DNA of 64,000 nucleotides from Pseudomonas mangrovi (GCF_003052585.1 NZ_QASN01000017.1:1-64000); one strand, 5' to 3'; counted from the first letter of the stretch, positions 8,652 through 19,600 are shown. Numbers and translations: made by a program. The notes: generated from the sequence alone by a model not told the origin.

Positions 8652-10106
8652 TTATGCCGGACGATAAACGCGCACATTGGCATGCCCCTCGCTCAGCAGA
8701 TGGTGAGCATGCAGGCGGCTCATGACGCCCTTGTCGCAATACAACAGGTACTGACGGTTCTCATCCAGTGTCTTGAAGCGACTGTTCAGCGCGTAGAACG
8801 GCAGCGCTTGAACCTCTACCCCGGGGATCGTCAGCGGCGCATCTTCCTGCGCATCCGGGTGGCGGATGTCGAGGACGATCTGCCCAGGCTGCGCCTGGGG
8901 CATTTCCTCGACCTGAATATCTTCGCCGAGTTCATCAATGACCCGGTCGATGGCGACCAGCCGCGCCTTCTCCAGCGCCCGCTCGAGGATCGCCATGTCG
9001 AACTGCGCCTCCTCGTACTCGATTCGTTGTGGCTTGGCTCGGGTGGTCGGGTTCACCGAAATCACGCCGCAGTATTCGGGCATGTGCTTGGCGAACTCGG
9101 CGGTGCCGATGGCGTAGGCGGTGTCGATGATGTCCTGCTTGTGGCTGGCGATCAGCGGGCGCAGCACCAGCATGTCGGTGGCCGTGTCGATCACATTGAG
9201 GTTCGGCAGGGTCTGGCTGGACACCTGGGAAATCGCTTCGCCGGTGACCAGCGCATCCAGCTCCAGACGCCGGGCCAGCTGGGTGGAGACGCGCAGCATC
9301 ATGCGCTTGAGCACCACGCCCATCTGCGCGTTGTCGACCTTGGCGAGAATCTCGCCAACCACTTCCTCGAAGGGCACGCTGATGAACAGCACCCGATGCG
9401 AGGAGCCGTATTTCTTCCACAGGTAGTGGGCGACTTCCATCACCCCCAGTTCATGGGCGCGGCCACCGAGATTGAAGAAGCAGAAATGCGTCATCAGCCC
9501 GCGACGCATCATCTGATAGGCCGCCACGGTGGAATCGAAACCGCCGGACATCAGCACCAACGTCTGCTCCAGCGAGCCGAGCGGGTAGCCGCCGATGCTG
9601 TCGTGCTGGCTATGGATGACGAACAGGCGCTGATTGCGAATCTCCAGGCGCACCAGCACCTGCGGGTCCTTCAACGAAATGCCGGCCGCACCGCACTGCT
9701 GGCGCAGTTGGCTGCCGACATGGCGTTCGACATCCATGGAGGTGAAATCATGCTTGCCGCCGCGCTTGCAGCGCACGGCAAAGATCTTGTCGGCGAGCAG
9801 ATGGCCGAAGTGCGCCTTGCACTTCTCCACCACGTCATCCAGATCGCCCAGCGGATATTCGGCGACCTGCAGGAAATGCGTGATCCCCGGCGTGCAGCTC
9901 AGGCGCTCGACCATCTCCTGCAGAACCCTGGGGTCCTGTACCGCGGTGTCGACTTCCAGATTGTCCCAGACGCCCTCGACCACCAGCTGCGGATCAAGGT
10001 CACGCAGCACTGCCCGAATGTTCTTGCCGAGCTGACGGAGGAACTGCTTGCGCACCGGCCGGCTCTTGATGGTGATCTCGGGAAATGGCTTGACGATGAG
10101 CTTCAT
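8652..10106 (-). CDS. thiI: ThiI, tRNA uracil 4-sulfurtransferase with rhodanese domain
   Basis: This 484-residue protein matches the E. coli length (482). An N-terminal ferredoxin-like and THUMP domain is followed by the PP-loop pyrophosphatase motif SGGFDST at 187-193. The C-terminal rhodanese domain has the persulfide cysteine in CDKGVMSR (C457). It uses ATP and sulfur from IscS to make 4-thiouridine at tRNA position 8 and also supplies sulfur for the thiamine thiazole. I chose ATG 10106 ([12 protein letters not shown]) because it aligns with the family start; an upstream in-frame ATG at 10247 would add 47 unrelated residues. It is divergent from glnA. Confidence 0.96.
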   Translation of the reverse strand: MKLIVKPFPEITIKSRPVRKQFLRQLGKNIRAVLRDLDPQLVVEGVWDNLEVDTAVQDPRVLQEMVERLSCTPGITHFLQVAEYPLGDLDDVVEKCKAHFGHLLADKIFAVRCKRGGKHDFTSMDVERHVGSQLRQQCGAAGISLKDPQVLVRLEIRNQRLFVIHSQHDSIGGYPLGSLEQTLVLMSGGFDSTVAAYQMMRRGLMTHFCFFNLGGRAHELGVMEVAHYLWKKYGSSHRVLFISVPFEEVVGEILAKVDNAQMGVVLKRMMLRVSTQLARRLELDALVTGEAISQVSSQTLPNLNVIDTATDMLVLRPLIASHKQDIIDTAYAIGTAEFAKHMPEYCGVISVNPTTRAKPQRIEYEEAQFDMAILERALEKARLVAIDRVIDELGEDIQVEEMPQAQPGQIVLDIRHPDAQEDAPLTIPGVEVQALPFYALNSRFKTLDENRQYLLYCDKGVMSRLHAHHLLSEGHANVRVYRPA

Positions 10107-10198
10107 GAAGGGCCGGCGCGGCAGGGGCTGAAAAGAGGGGCGCGGATTATAGCGGAAATTGCTCAAGACTTGACCAGAACAATGCCACTCGGTCTTTT

Positions 10199-10215
10199 TG
10201 CACGCATTTGGTGCG
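10199..10215 (+). promoter_or_regulatory. NtrC enhancer site 1 of glnA
   Basis: TGCACGCATTTGGTGCG matches the NtrC palindrome TGCACCA-N3-TGGTGCA well in the outer halves. It is centred about 31 bases (three helical turns) from site 2 and about 125 bases upstream of the sigma-54 minus-12 element. Confidence 0.8.
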
Positions 10216-10229
10216 CCAGGCGAAGCGGA

Positions 10230-10246
10230 TGTACCACTCTGGTGCA
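10230..10246 (+). promoter_or_regulatory. NtrC enhancer site 2 of glnA
   Basis: TGTACCACTCTGGTGCA matches the NtrC consensus at 13 of the 14 specified positions. Two helically phased sites upstream of a sigma-54 promoter are the classical glnA arrangement for cooperative NtrC-phosphate binding. Confidence 0.85.
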
Positions 10247-10318
10247 TCGCGTCGACGAAATATTCGCTGCAACCCGCGCCAACGCTGTATTTCAGGGCCC
10301 GGCACCATAGTCATGCAC

Positions 10319-10334
10319 TGGCATGCAATTTGCT
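10319..10334 (+). promoter_or_regulatory. Sigma-54 promoter of glnA
   Basis: TGGCATGCAATTTGCT has GG at 10320-10321 and GC at 10332-10333, separated by exactly ten bases, the fixed spacing of RpoN promoters. It lies 94 bases before the glnA start, with two NtrC sites upstream. The rest of the 10107-10427 gap holds nothing else I recognise beyond the thiI upstream region. Confidence 0.88.
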
Positions 10335-10427
10335 CCCTTGTGAGGCAGCCTGCCCTGGCGGAGTATCGCCGCCCGGCATCGCACGAATTTGGGAGCCTTG
10401 CGCGGCTTCCGCCAACTGGAGAGAACC

Positions 10428-11834
10428 ATGTCGAAGACGATTCAACTGATCAAAGAACACGACGTGAAGTGGGTAGACCTGCGCTTCACCGACACCAAGG
10501 GCAAGCAGCACCACGTCACCATGCCGGCCCGCGACGCGCTGGACGAAGACTTCTTCGAGCATGGCAAGATGTTCGACGGTTCCTCCATCCATGGCTGGAA
10601 GGGCATCGAAGCCTCCGACATGATCCTGATGCCGGTCGACGACACCGCCGTGCTCGACCCCTTCACCGAAGAGCCGACCCTGATCCTGGTCTGCGACATC
10701 ATCGAGCCGAGCACCATGCAGGGCTATGATCGCGACCCGCGCTCCATCGCCAAGCGTGCCGAAGAGTTCCTCAAGAGCACCGGCATCGGCGACACCGTCT
10801 TCGTCGGCCCGGAACCCGAGTTCTTCATCTTCGACGAAGTGAAGTTCAAGTCCGACATCTCCGGCTCCATGTTCAAGATCTTCTCCGAGCAGGGCTCCTG
10901 GATGACCGACGGCGACGTCGAAGGCGGCAACAAGGGCCACCGCCCGGCAGTCAAGGGCGGCTACTTCCCGGTCCCGCCGTGCGACCACGACCACGAAATC
11001 CGTACCGCCATGTGCAACGCCATGGAAGAGATGGGCCTGGTCATCGAAGTGCACCACCACGAAGTGGCGACTGCCGGCCAGAACGAGATCGGCGTGAAGT
11101 TCAACACCCTGGTCAACAAGGCTGACGAAGTTCAGACCCTGAAGTACTGCGTGCACAACGTGGCCGACGCCTACGGCAAGACTGCCACCTTCATGCCGAA
11201 GCCGCTGTACGGCGACAACGGCTCGGGCATGCACGTACACATGTCCATCTCCAAGGATGGCAAGAACACCTTTGCGGGCGAAGGCTATGCCGGCCTGTCC
11301 GATACCGCCCTGTACTTCATCGGCGGCATCATCAAGCACGGCAAGGCGCTGAACGGCTTCACCAACCCGTCGACCAACTCCTACAAGCGTCTGGTCCCGG
11401 GCTTTGAAGCACCGGTCATGCTGGCCTACTCGGCCCGCAACCGTTCCGCCTCGATCCGCATCCCCTATGTGTCGAGCCCGAAAGCCCGCCGCATCGAAGC
11501 ACGCTTCCCGGACCCGGCTGCCAACCCCTACCTGGCCTTCGCAGCGCTGCTGATGGCCGGTATCGACGGCATCCAGAACAAGATTCACCCTGGCGATGCA
11601 GCCGACAAGAACCTGTACGACCTGCCGCCGGAAGAAGCTGCCAACATCCCGCAAGTCTGCGGCAGCCTGAAGGAAGCGCTGGAAGAGCTGGACAAGGGTC
11701 GTGCGTTCCTGACCAAGGGCGGCGTTTTCTCCGACGAGTTCATCGATGCCTACATCGAGCTGAAGTCCGAGGAAGAGATCAAGGTCCGCACCTTCGTTCA
11801 CCCGCTGGAATACGACCTGTACTACAGCGTCTAA
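10428..11834 (+). CDS. glnA: Type I glutamine synthetase
   Basis: This 468-residue protein has the typical length of the proteobacterial dodecameric GSI-beta enzyme. The N-terminal beta-grasp domain is followed by catalytic stretches [12 protein letters not shown], the ATP site [16 protein letters not shown] and the NRSASIRIP loop. The adenylylation tyrosine is present as Y397 in NLYDLPPEE, so GlnE should control activity. It condenses glutamate, ammonia and ATP to glutamine. I chose ATG 10428 ([12 protein letters not shown]), preceded by CTGGAGAGAACC; an in-frame ATG at 10389 adds 13 unconvincing residues. Transcription is expected from the sigma-54/NtrC promoter at 10319. Two hairpins follow the stop. 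Confidence 0.98.
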   Translation: MSKTIQLIKEHDVKWVDLRFTDTKGKQHHVTMPARDALDEDFFEHGKMFDGSSIHGWKGIEASDMILMPVDDTAVLDPFTEEPTLILVCDIIEPSTMQGYDRDPRSIAKRAEEFLKSTGIGDTVFVGPEPEFFIFDEVKFKSDISGSMFKIFSEQGSWMTDGDVEGGNKGHRPAVKGGYFPVPPCDHDHEIRTAMCNAMEEMGLVIEVHHHEVATAGQNEIGVKFNTLVNKADEVQTLKYCVHNVADAYGKTATFMPKPLYGDNGSGMHVHMSISKDGKNTFAGEGYAGLSDTALYFIGGIIKHGKALNGFTNPSTNSYKRLVPGFEAPVMLAYSARNRSASIRIPYVSSPKARRIEARFPDPAANPYLAFAALLMAGIDGIQNKIHPGDAADKNLYDLPPEEAANIPQVCGSLKEALEELDKGRAFLTKGGVFSDEFIDAYIELKSEEEIKVRTFVHPLEYDLYYSV

Positions 11835-11847
11835 GCAGCGCGGCAAA

Positions 11848-11870
11848 CCCTCGCGACCTGCTCGCGAGGG
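11848..11870 (+). terminator. Hairpin after glnA
   Basis: A perfect 9-bp stem (CCCTCGCGA / TCGCGAGGG) with a five-base loop begins 13 bases after the stop and is followed only by TCTTG. It is either the first of two tandem terminators or an mRNA-end stabiliser. Confidence 0.6.
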
Positions 11871-11881
11871 TCTTGCTGATG

Positions 11882-11912
11882 AAAGGCCTCCTTCGGGAGG
11901 CCTTTTCGTTTT
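11882..11912 (+). terminator. Intrinsic terminator of glnA
   Basis: The 10-bp stem AAAGGCCTCC / GGAGGCCTTT has a UUCG-type tetraloop and is followed by T-rich sequence (TTCGTTTTC). The rest of the gap to 12214 is discussed separately. Confidence 0.85.
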
Positions 11913-12214
11913 CTGCCTGTCACCGCAGTACCTCTGGACTGCCGGCCGACTGGTGAACCGCAAATACCGCCAGTTGCGCCTGCTTGCCCGCCCCATACCC
12001 ACCTCATCGCGCCGCGTTGCTGCATGCATCCGATATCTGGCGATTCTCGCCGCGGGCGAAAACCCCGACCAACGTCCACCGTGGAACGGACACGACAGCC
12101 CAAGCCCATGCCTGCCTACCGGCACGTGCGCCAGCGCACCGCGGAGCTGGTCTGGGCCAGCTAATATGGGCATCATCGGTCGATCAGACCCTCTCCCTGT
12201 AGCTGGAGCTTCCC
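11913..12214. other. Intergenic stretch between glnA and the first DUF4124 gene
   Basis: I see no gene here. The short frames on both strands lack a plausible ribosome site or protein-like composition. A TAATAT box at 12162-12167 could be a minus-10 element for the downstream gene, but no convincing minus-35 element precedes it. A GGAG ribosome site lies at 12205, just before the ATG at 12215. Confidence 0.4.
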
Positions 12215-12787
12215 ATGCCTCGAGTACTCGCCTTCCTGCTGCTCGCGCTGGCTTTGCCGGTCAGCGCGCAGATCTACAAATACACCGATGCCAATGGCAA
12301 CGCGGTCTTCACCAACCAGCCGCCCAGTGGCGTGCAAAGCGAAGAGGTGAAGATCCAGCAACCCAATACGGTCAAGGTAGCGCCAAGCAAGCCGCTGGAC
12401 AGCGATTCGGGCAGCACCGACGAGCAGACCCAGGATGCCTACGAACGCCTCGAACTGACCAATATCCCCGATGATGAAGCCCTGCGCGCCAACAATGGCA
12501 CCTTCAGCGTCGAGGTCGCGATAGAACCCAAGCTGATGGACAACCACAGCCTGCGCCTGCTGCTCGACGGCGAGCCCTATGGAAAGCCGACCACCAGCAC
12601 CAGCCTGGAGCTGGTAAACATCGATCGCGGCGAACACAGTCTTGCCGTTGAGGTATTGAACGCCAACGGCGAGTCGCTGCAGCAAAGCGCCGCCACCACC
12701 ATCACGGTGCAGCGCGTCAACGTGAATACCAGTCCGGCGCTGCGCCCGAAGCCCACACCAGTACCCACCCCGAAGGCGACGCCCTGA
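12215..12787 (+). CDS. DUF4124 domain-containing exported protein (first of a tandem pair)
   Basis: This 190-residue protein has a signal peptide (cleavage near VSA-QI) and the N-terminal DUF4124 motif IYKYTDANGNAVFTNQPP. The linker is polar and the C-terminal half is beta-rich, with LLLDGEPYG, a conserved NIDRGEHSLAVEV strand pair and a Pro-Lys tail (KPTPVPTPKATP). The C-terminal half reads as an Ig/fibronectin-like sandwich and is clearly paralogous to that of the next gene. The function of DUF4124 is unknown; the domain is common in secreted proteobacterial proteins. Two bases separate it from the next gene. Pseudomonads carry similar small genes between glnA and ntrB. Confidence 0.85.
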   Translation: MPRVLAFLLLALALPVSAQIYKYTDANGNAVFTNQPPSGVQSEEVKIQQPNTVKVAPSKPLDSDSGSTDEQTQDAYERLELTNIPDDEALRANNGTFSVEVAIEPKLMDNHSLRLLLDGEPYGKPTTSTSLELVNIDRGEHSLAVEVLNANGESLQQSAATTITVQRVNVNTSPALRPKPTPVPTPKATP

Positions 12788-12788
12788 A

Positions 12789-13403
12789 ATGGTGCGAAGC
12801 ATTCTCTGCTGCCTGCTGCTGATAGCGCTTCCCGCCACTGCCGGGGTTTACACCTACATCGATGCCGAAGGAAACCGGGTGTTTACCGACAGACCGCCGG
12901 ACAACCGCCCGGTGGAGCAGATCCAGCTCGCCCCTTCCAACCGCATGGACGCCGCGCCGGTCGCGCCACCCACTCGGGTATTGACGGCGCCGACCGAAGA
13001 TCAGCGCTACGAGGTGCTGCGCATCCTCGCTCCTGCTCCGGACGCAACCATCCGCGACAATGCCGGCAATCTGATCGTGACCGCCACCAGCGAACCCTCG
13101 CTGCACCCTGGACATTCGTTCCGCATGGTTCTCGACGGCACAGCTTCTGCCCCCCAAAGCAGCCCAGTATTCCCCCTGAGCAATGTCGACCGCGGCACCC
13201 ACCTGGTGGCCATCGAGATCATCGACCAGGACGAGCGGATCATCGAGCGCACCCCCGCCCAGCCCTTCCACGTGAAGCGCATCAGTCTCGCCGACAAGCG
13301 CAGGGTCAACCCGTGCAAGAAGGAAGACTACGGCGTGCGTCCGGAATGTCCGCTGAAGGACAAACCCAAGGAAAAGGACATTCGCTTCCTCCCCTTCATG
13401 TAG
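12789..13403 (+). CDS. DUF4124 domain-containing exported protein (second of a tandem pair)
   Basis: This 204-residue protein has a signal peptide (cleavage near ATA-GV) followed by the DUF4124 motif VYTYIDAEGNRVFTDRPP. Its C-terminal half repeats the pattern of the previous gene: MVLDGTASAP, SNVDRGTHLVAIEIID and HVKRISL. The tail is charged, with a C-x-x-x-x-x-x-x-x-x-C pair (NPCKKEDYGVRPECP) that may form a disulfide. It probably arose by duplication of its neighbour, starts two bases after it, and ends only four bases before the NtrC site of the ntrBC promoter. No function can be assigned. Confidence 0.85.
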   Translation: MVRSILCCLLLIALPATAGVYTYIDAEGNRVFTDRPPDNRPVEQIQLAPSNRMDAAPVAPPTRVLTAPTEDQRYEVLRILAPAPDATIRDNAGNLIVTATSEPSLHPGHSFRMVLDGTASAPQSSPVFPLSNVDRGTHLVAIEIIDQDERIIERTPAQPFHVKRISLADKRRVNPCKKEDYGVRPECPLKDKPKEKDIRFLPFM

Positions 13404-13406
13404 TCT

Positions 13407-13423
13407 TGCACCATGATGGTGCT
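13407..13423 (+). promoter_or_regulatory. NtrC enhancer site upstream of ntrBC
   Basis: TGCACCATGATGGTGCT matches the consensus TGCACCA-N3-TGGTGCA at all but the last base. It starts four bases after the stop of the second DUF4124 gene and about 130 bases before the sigma-54 minus-12 element, a normal enhancer distance. It implies autogenous control. Confidence 0.88.
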
Positions 13424-13539
13424 AAAAACCTGACCCGCCCCGCCGCGCTCCCCATTTTGGTTCGCCTTGCCGGCCCGCCGTGCGCCGGCAAGCGGCGCAA
13501 TCACCGAATTGTCGCGTGGTGACGCGTCTTTTCAGGGCC

Positions 13540-13556
13540 TTGGTTTGCTTCTTGCA
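13540..13556 (+). promoter_or_regulatory. Sigma-54 promoter of ntrBC
   Basis: TTGGTTTGCTTCTTGCA has GG (13542-13543) and GC (13554-13555) ten bases apart, with a consensus TTGCA minus-12 half. It lies 31 bases before the ntrB ATG and downstream of a near-perfect NtrC site. Confidence 0.85.
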
Positions 13557-13586
13557 TTTTCCGCCCTACTCCCGGAAAGGCTGCCC

Positions 13587-14677
13587 ATGACGATCAACGA
13601 TTCCCTGCACCGATTGCTGCTCGACAACCTGACCACTGCGACTCTGTTGCTGAATGCCGAGCTGTGCCTGGAATACATGAACCCCGCAGCAGAAATGCTG
13701 CTGGCAGTCAGCGGCCAGCGCAGCCACGGCCAGTTCATCAGCGAGCTGTTCACCGAGTCGCCGGAGGCACTGGCATCGCTGCGCCAGGCGGTAGAGGAGG
13801 CCCATCCGTTCAACAAGCGTGAAGCGGTGCTTACCTCGCTGGCCGGCCAGACCCTGACCGTCGACTATGCCGTCACGCCGATCATCAACCGCGGCCAGAC
13901 CCTGCTATTGCTCGAAGTGCATCCGCGTGATCGCCTGCTGCGCATCACCAAGGAAGAAGCGCAGATCTCCAAGCAGGAGACCACCAAGCTTCTGGTCCGC
14001 GGCCTGGCGCACGAGATCAAGAACCCGCTCGGCGGGATTCGCGGAGCAGCCCAGTTGCTGGCCCGTGAACTGCCTGACGAGTCGCTCAAGGACTACACCA
14101 ACGTCATCATCGAGGAGGCCGACCGGCTGCGGAATCTGGTCGACCGCATGCTCGGCTCGAACAAGCTGCCGTCGCTCTCGGTCACCAACATTCACGAGGT
14201 GCTGGAGCGGGTGTGCAGCCTGGTCGACGCCGAGAGCCAAGGCCGCATCAACCTGCAGCGCGACTATGACCCGAGCATTCCCGATCTGCTGATCGACCGC
14301 GAGCAACTGATCCAGGCGGTGCTCAATATCGTGCGCAACGCCATGCAGGCGCTCGCCTCCCTGGGCGAGCTGGGCAGCGCATCGCTGGGCCGCATCAGCC
14401 TGCGCACACGCACCCTGCGCCAATTCACCATCGGCCATGTGCGGCACCGCCTGGTGGTCAAGGTCGAGATCATCGACAACGGCCCGGGCATTCCGGCGGA
14501 GCTGCGTGACACCCTCTTCTACCCGATGGTCAGCGGACGGCCGGACGGTACCGGACTGGGCCTGGCCATCACCCAGAACATCATCAGTCAGCATCAGGGC
14601 CTGATCGAATGCGAGAGCCATCCCGGCCATACCGTGTTCTCGATCTTCCTGCCGCTCGAACAAGGAGCCACTGCGCC

Positions 14678-14681
<4 letters not shown>
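13587..14681 (+). CDS. ntrB: NtrB (GlnL), nitrogen sensor histidine kinase
   Basis: This 364-residue cytoplasmic protein has an N-terminal PAS domain (about 10-120) and the HisKA H box RGLAHEIKNPLGG with H142 as the phosphorylated histidine. N, G1 and G2 boxes of the HATPase domain follow: NIVRNAMQAL, DNGPGIP and GTGLGLAI. It has no membrane segment, as expected for the PII-controlled NtrB. It phosphorylates NtrC under nitrogen limitation and dephosphorylates it when PII is unmodified. I chose ATG 13587, preceded by GGAAAGG, because upstream codons overlap the sigma-54 promoter. The stop overlaps the ntrC start (ATGA), giving translational coupling. Confidence 0.96.
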
Positions 14682-16105
<1,424 letters not shown>

Positions 16106-16141
16106 AGCCCAGGCGTCCGTTCTCCGACCGACATTTCGCTT

Positions 16142-16232
16142 GTTGGGCCTCGCGGCCCAATCTACTTCGGCCGGGCGGAGCTCAACGTCGTAGGTTGGCG
16201 CCGAGCAACGCGAGGCCCAACACAACGCAGCC
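16142..16232. repeat. 91-bp repeat, copy 1
   Basis: It begins with a small palindrome (TTGGGCCTCGCGGCCCAA) and ends with an inverted counterpart (TAGGTTGGCGCCGAGC to GAGGCCCAACA). The second copy at 16370-16460 has the same length and differs at seven positions. It is a dispersed, REP-like intergenic repeat of the GTAGGTTGG family. Confidence 0.8.
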
Positions 16233-16369
16233 CTGGAATACCCCCGCAGCTTCCATAAGAAAGCGTCCGCGACCAGCCCGTGCCACAAGGCAACGTTGCC
16301 CAACGGCATCCAGACCGCCGCAATCTGCGCTTCGCGAAAGATGGCGTTTCGAAGAGACCGCCCCTTCTC

Positions 16370-16460
16370 GTTGGGCCTTGCGGCCCAACCTACTTCGGCC
16401 GGGCGAAGCTCAGCGTCGTAGGTTGGCGCCGAGCAAAGCGAGGCCCAACTTAACGCAGCC
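16370..16460. repeat. 91-bp repeat, copy 2
   Basis: This is a direct repeat of 16142-16232 at 84 of 91 positions. The unit is symmetric enough to fold on either strand. The 137 bases between the copies have no recognisable gene. Confidence 0.8.
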
Positions 16461-16526
16461 CCAGCCGGACGCCGCCAACCCGAGTCCTGAGAAAATTTTC
16501 ACGTCATACCGAGCGCCGTAACAAAA

Positions 16527-16544
16527 CTGGCATACCAAATGCTT
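16527..16544 (+). promoter_or_regulatory. Sigma-54-type promoter downstream of ntrC
   Basis: CTGGCATACCAAATGCTT has GG at 16529-16530 and GC at 16541-16542 with the exact ten-base spacing. It points into a 100-base gene-free stretch ending in a strong hairpin. The minus-12 half (ATGCT) departs from TTGCA at the first and last positions. I found no clear NtrC palindrome upstream. Confidence 0.6.
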
Positions 16545-16552
16545 AGTATCTG

Positions 16553-16645
16553 GCAACTCCAGTTTTGGGGGCCTTGGTACAGGCAGGCCGGGGAATCCCC
16601 TCTTTTACAAACGCCAGAAGGGCCGCATCAGCGGCCCTTCTGCAT
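16553..16645 (+). ncRNA. Candidate nitrogen-regulated small RNA (NrsZ-like)
   Basis: A transcript from the sigma-54-type promoter would start near 16553. It would fold into a hairpin GCCT-TGGTAC-AGGC (16571-16584), a GGGG-AAT-CCCC hairpin (16590-16600), a single-stranded TCTTTTACAAACG stretch, and an 11-bp terminator hairpin (16616-16641). In P. aeruginosa the NtrC/RpoN-dependent small RNA NrsZ is encoded directly downstream of ntrC, and this element has the same position and promoter class. It would be shorter than the NrsZ I remember (about 226 bases), and identity at sequence level is not established. Confidence 0.5.
16616..16641. terminator. Bidirectional terminator hairpin between the ntrC side and mshQ
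   Basis: A perfect 11-bp stem (AGAAGGGCCGC / GCGGCCCTTCT) with an ATCA loop lies six bases past the mshQ stop on the minus strand and at the end of the candidate small RNA on the plus strand. Its T tracts are short on both sides. Confidence 0.7.
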
Positions 16646-16647
16646 TT

Positions 16648-19600
16648 CTAGCGATAGAGCTCGCGGCGGAAGATCAGCGGCGGCGAGCCCTGGTAGATGC
16701 CGAAACTCGCCAGACCGCGTGCACCCTGGCGTCCAGTGCCATTCCAGTCGTACAGCAGCCACGCCGGCAGCCCCGGCAACTCGACCTGCAGCGAACCATC
16801 ATTACCCGCTCCGGGGGCGCTCAGCAGGATCTGTCCGACGCCTGCCGTGGGTCCGCTGCGACTCGGCGTCGTTTCCCCTGCGGTCAGATTGCCGGTAAAG
16901 GTGCCCGCAACCGGTGCAGGATTGCCCAGCAACGGGGCAGAGCAGGTGTCCTGCGGCTCGACCTGAAACGCTCCATCGCGCCAGCTTTCGATGCGCAGCG
17001 GCAGACTCAGCCCCTGCAGCTCGGAGCCGTGGGCGTTGCCAACGCTCAGACGACCGAGGCGTAGCTCGCTGCCGCTGAAGGTGAAGGAATAGGGCTGGCA
17101 GCTGGTGCCGCCATAGCAGGCGCCGTCCTGATCGGTGAGCTCCGCGGCGGAAAACGACTGTCGCGCGAGAATGTTTGCTGGCGCATCCTCGCTGCCGGGG
17201 CTGGAGGCAGAGCCGTAGACGATTTGCCGGCCAGCCCAGACGAAGGTTCTGGCACCGTCTCCGAGCAGCGAATCCTGCTGCGTCGCGGTCATTGTGCCTT
17301 GCGCAGCCAAGCGCCCGTTAAGCGTCGGGCGACCAGTAATCTCGGAAGCCGGGACGGCCAGAGTCGCCGGCTGGGTCAGCCGCCAGAACAGTCCACGATC
17401 ATAGTTGTTGGTCACCGCGCCCTGCCGGTTGCGTCCGGTTACGGTGAGATTGGGATTCTGTGCGAAGTCGATCGGCTGATCCTGATAGCTGAAGGCTCCG
17501 CACGCTGGCTGTAGCGCGGCGGTTCCCTGCACATCCAGCGAAGCAGGAATGATTCTGCCAACCAGGCCGCTGCTGCCTCCACTGATCGACTCGCCGAAGT
17601 AGGTCGCAGGCGTCGCGACAAGCCTGAAGACGCCAACCTCCGACAGAGTACTGCTGACACTCGTTTGAGCACCAAGCACATGGCTGTAGCTCAGCGGCGT
17701 CAGGGTCCCTGGGCTACCTGGCGAAGGCGCCACCAGTTCGCTGGACAGCGCTATATTGGCGAGCCCGAAATTCGGCGTGGTGATATTGCCGCTACACAGC
17801 GCCTCGGCGGTCGTTGCCTCACCATCCGACTGCCAGCCCACAGCACGAATGCGTAGCGGAAAGCTGTCGCCAGCGCGCGCCGAGAAAGCTGGGCACGCGG
17901 AGCTCACCCCGGCTGCGGTGCAGAGCGAATCGGTCTGCAGACATAGCCCATAGGGCTTGGCCAGGAAAGGATCGCTGCCGGTCATGTTGAGCCCATTGTC
18001 GCCGGTCGATGCGCTACCGCTGTAAGTTGCAGTCAGACGCATCTGCCCCGCATCGTCGTAGCGAACCGTCAGCGAAGCGCTCCCGGTGGCGTCGAATGCG
18101 AGACCGATCGCGACCGGACTGCTCCCAACCCCGGTGCCATTGACCACTACCGGCTGGGTTCCGCTGCCGGGATCAACATACGAAGAGCTGAACTGCAGCG
18201 TCCGGGTGACGTTGGCAAAGCTCGGCACGCAAAGCTGCGCGTTGTTGCTCGAGCGTACTGCCCGCAATGGGATGTTCGCCTGAGGCCGAGCAGAAAGCAG
18301 CGTCGGCACATCGAAAATGAAGCCGCTCTCGGCATAGGTGATCCGGCAGTTGGCCGTCGAGCATACCGGCACGCTCAGCGGCTTGGTCGCTGGCACCGAA
18401 CCGGTGACCCCGAGCGTGACGGTACCGACGGTTCCGCTGCGCAACTGCGCGTTGGCCACCCCACCACTGAAGCTGAGCACATTGCCGCCATTCACCGATG
18501 CCGGTGCGGTCGCGGTCCAGCCGCTGTTCGGCGCCAAAGTGACCGTTACAGGGTCGGTAAACAGGCTGCTGCAGGCGCTGTCCAGGCAGGCACGGACGGT
18601 TACTGGCTGCGGATTGCAGGTCACCGCATCGCCGGAATACTCGAAGCGGAAATGGTCGATCTGCTGGCCGATCGCCTCCAGCCGATCCGCGCAGAAGCTC
18701 AGATCGTCCAGCTCGTGAATGTTGTTCGACCCACCGGTAGAGCCGGTGAAGGTAACGAAGAAGTTCTGCGGCAGGGCCGCCTGGCCGGCTTCGGCCTGGG
18801 CGTCGAAGGGCGCGATCAGGGTGGTGAAGCCCGAGCCGGTATTGCGCTGGACGCTGACCAACGTCCGTCCGGCGACCCGACTGTCGAGGGTAATGCGATA
18901 GGTGTGCCCCGGACCGGGGGTCGTGCCGGACACGTCCACACCCGGATTGAGATTGGCCGCGGTGCCGCGCAGATAGCGGTAACCCGTGGTGCCGCTGCCG
19001 GACCCGCGAATGGACACCGAGTCCGCCCGGGCGCCTGGCCCGCCCACGCGCGTCTCGCTTGGGTTGGAGAAGTTGCCGAACTCGTCCAGCGCGATACCGA
19101 GCCAGCCGCCGGAAAAGCCGCTCGTACCGTTGAGCTGCGCGTAGCCCAGCGAGCCGCCATAGCCACCTGGCTGAGGCGTGACGGAAGCATCCGAGAAGAT
19201 CACCGCTACACCATCGGCGCCCGAGCCGCTGTAGGCGTAGTACTTGAATTCGATCTCCACCAGGTTGCCGGCGGCTGGCACCAGCCGTTGCACGGTGGCA
19301 CCGGTGGCGACGTTGCCGCTGTTATCCGTCAGGCGCAGGCGATTGTTGATGATGCGCGGCGTGCCGAAGCTGCCGTTGCGGCTGGTCACGGCCCAGTCAT
19401 CGCCCAGGCTGGAGCGGTTGAACCTGTCGTTCAGACAGCTCGGCACTGCCGCTGGCCGACAGGCATTGGCGGGAGTGGAGTTCGGCAGACAGGTGCCGGT
19501 CACCGTGCTGGGGCTGTTGACGAAGATCGTCGAATAGTTGGGCGCCGTGAAGTCGCCGAAAGCGGTGGTGCTGTTGAGCGTCACCGCCCCACTGACCGTG

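Noticed and set aside
8682..10310. A 542-codon open frame on the plus strand opposite thiI
   Set aside because: It is an antisense shadow of thiI with no start context, and its composition is typical of GC-rich antisense frames.
10300..10318. A possible third NtrC half-site (GGCACCATAG...ATGCAC) next to the glnA minus-24 element
   Set aside because: Only one half fits the consensus and it abuts the RNA polymerase site; two better sites explain regulation.
16142..16460. The repeated units as a possible CRISPR array
   Set aside because: There are only two copies, 91 bases long, themselves palindromic and without further spacers or cas genes; they fit REP-like repeats.
16195..16521. A small 108-codon plus-strand frame downstream of ntrC
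   Set aside because: It runs through both 91-bp repeats and has no protein-like pattern.
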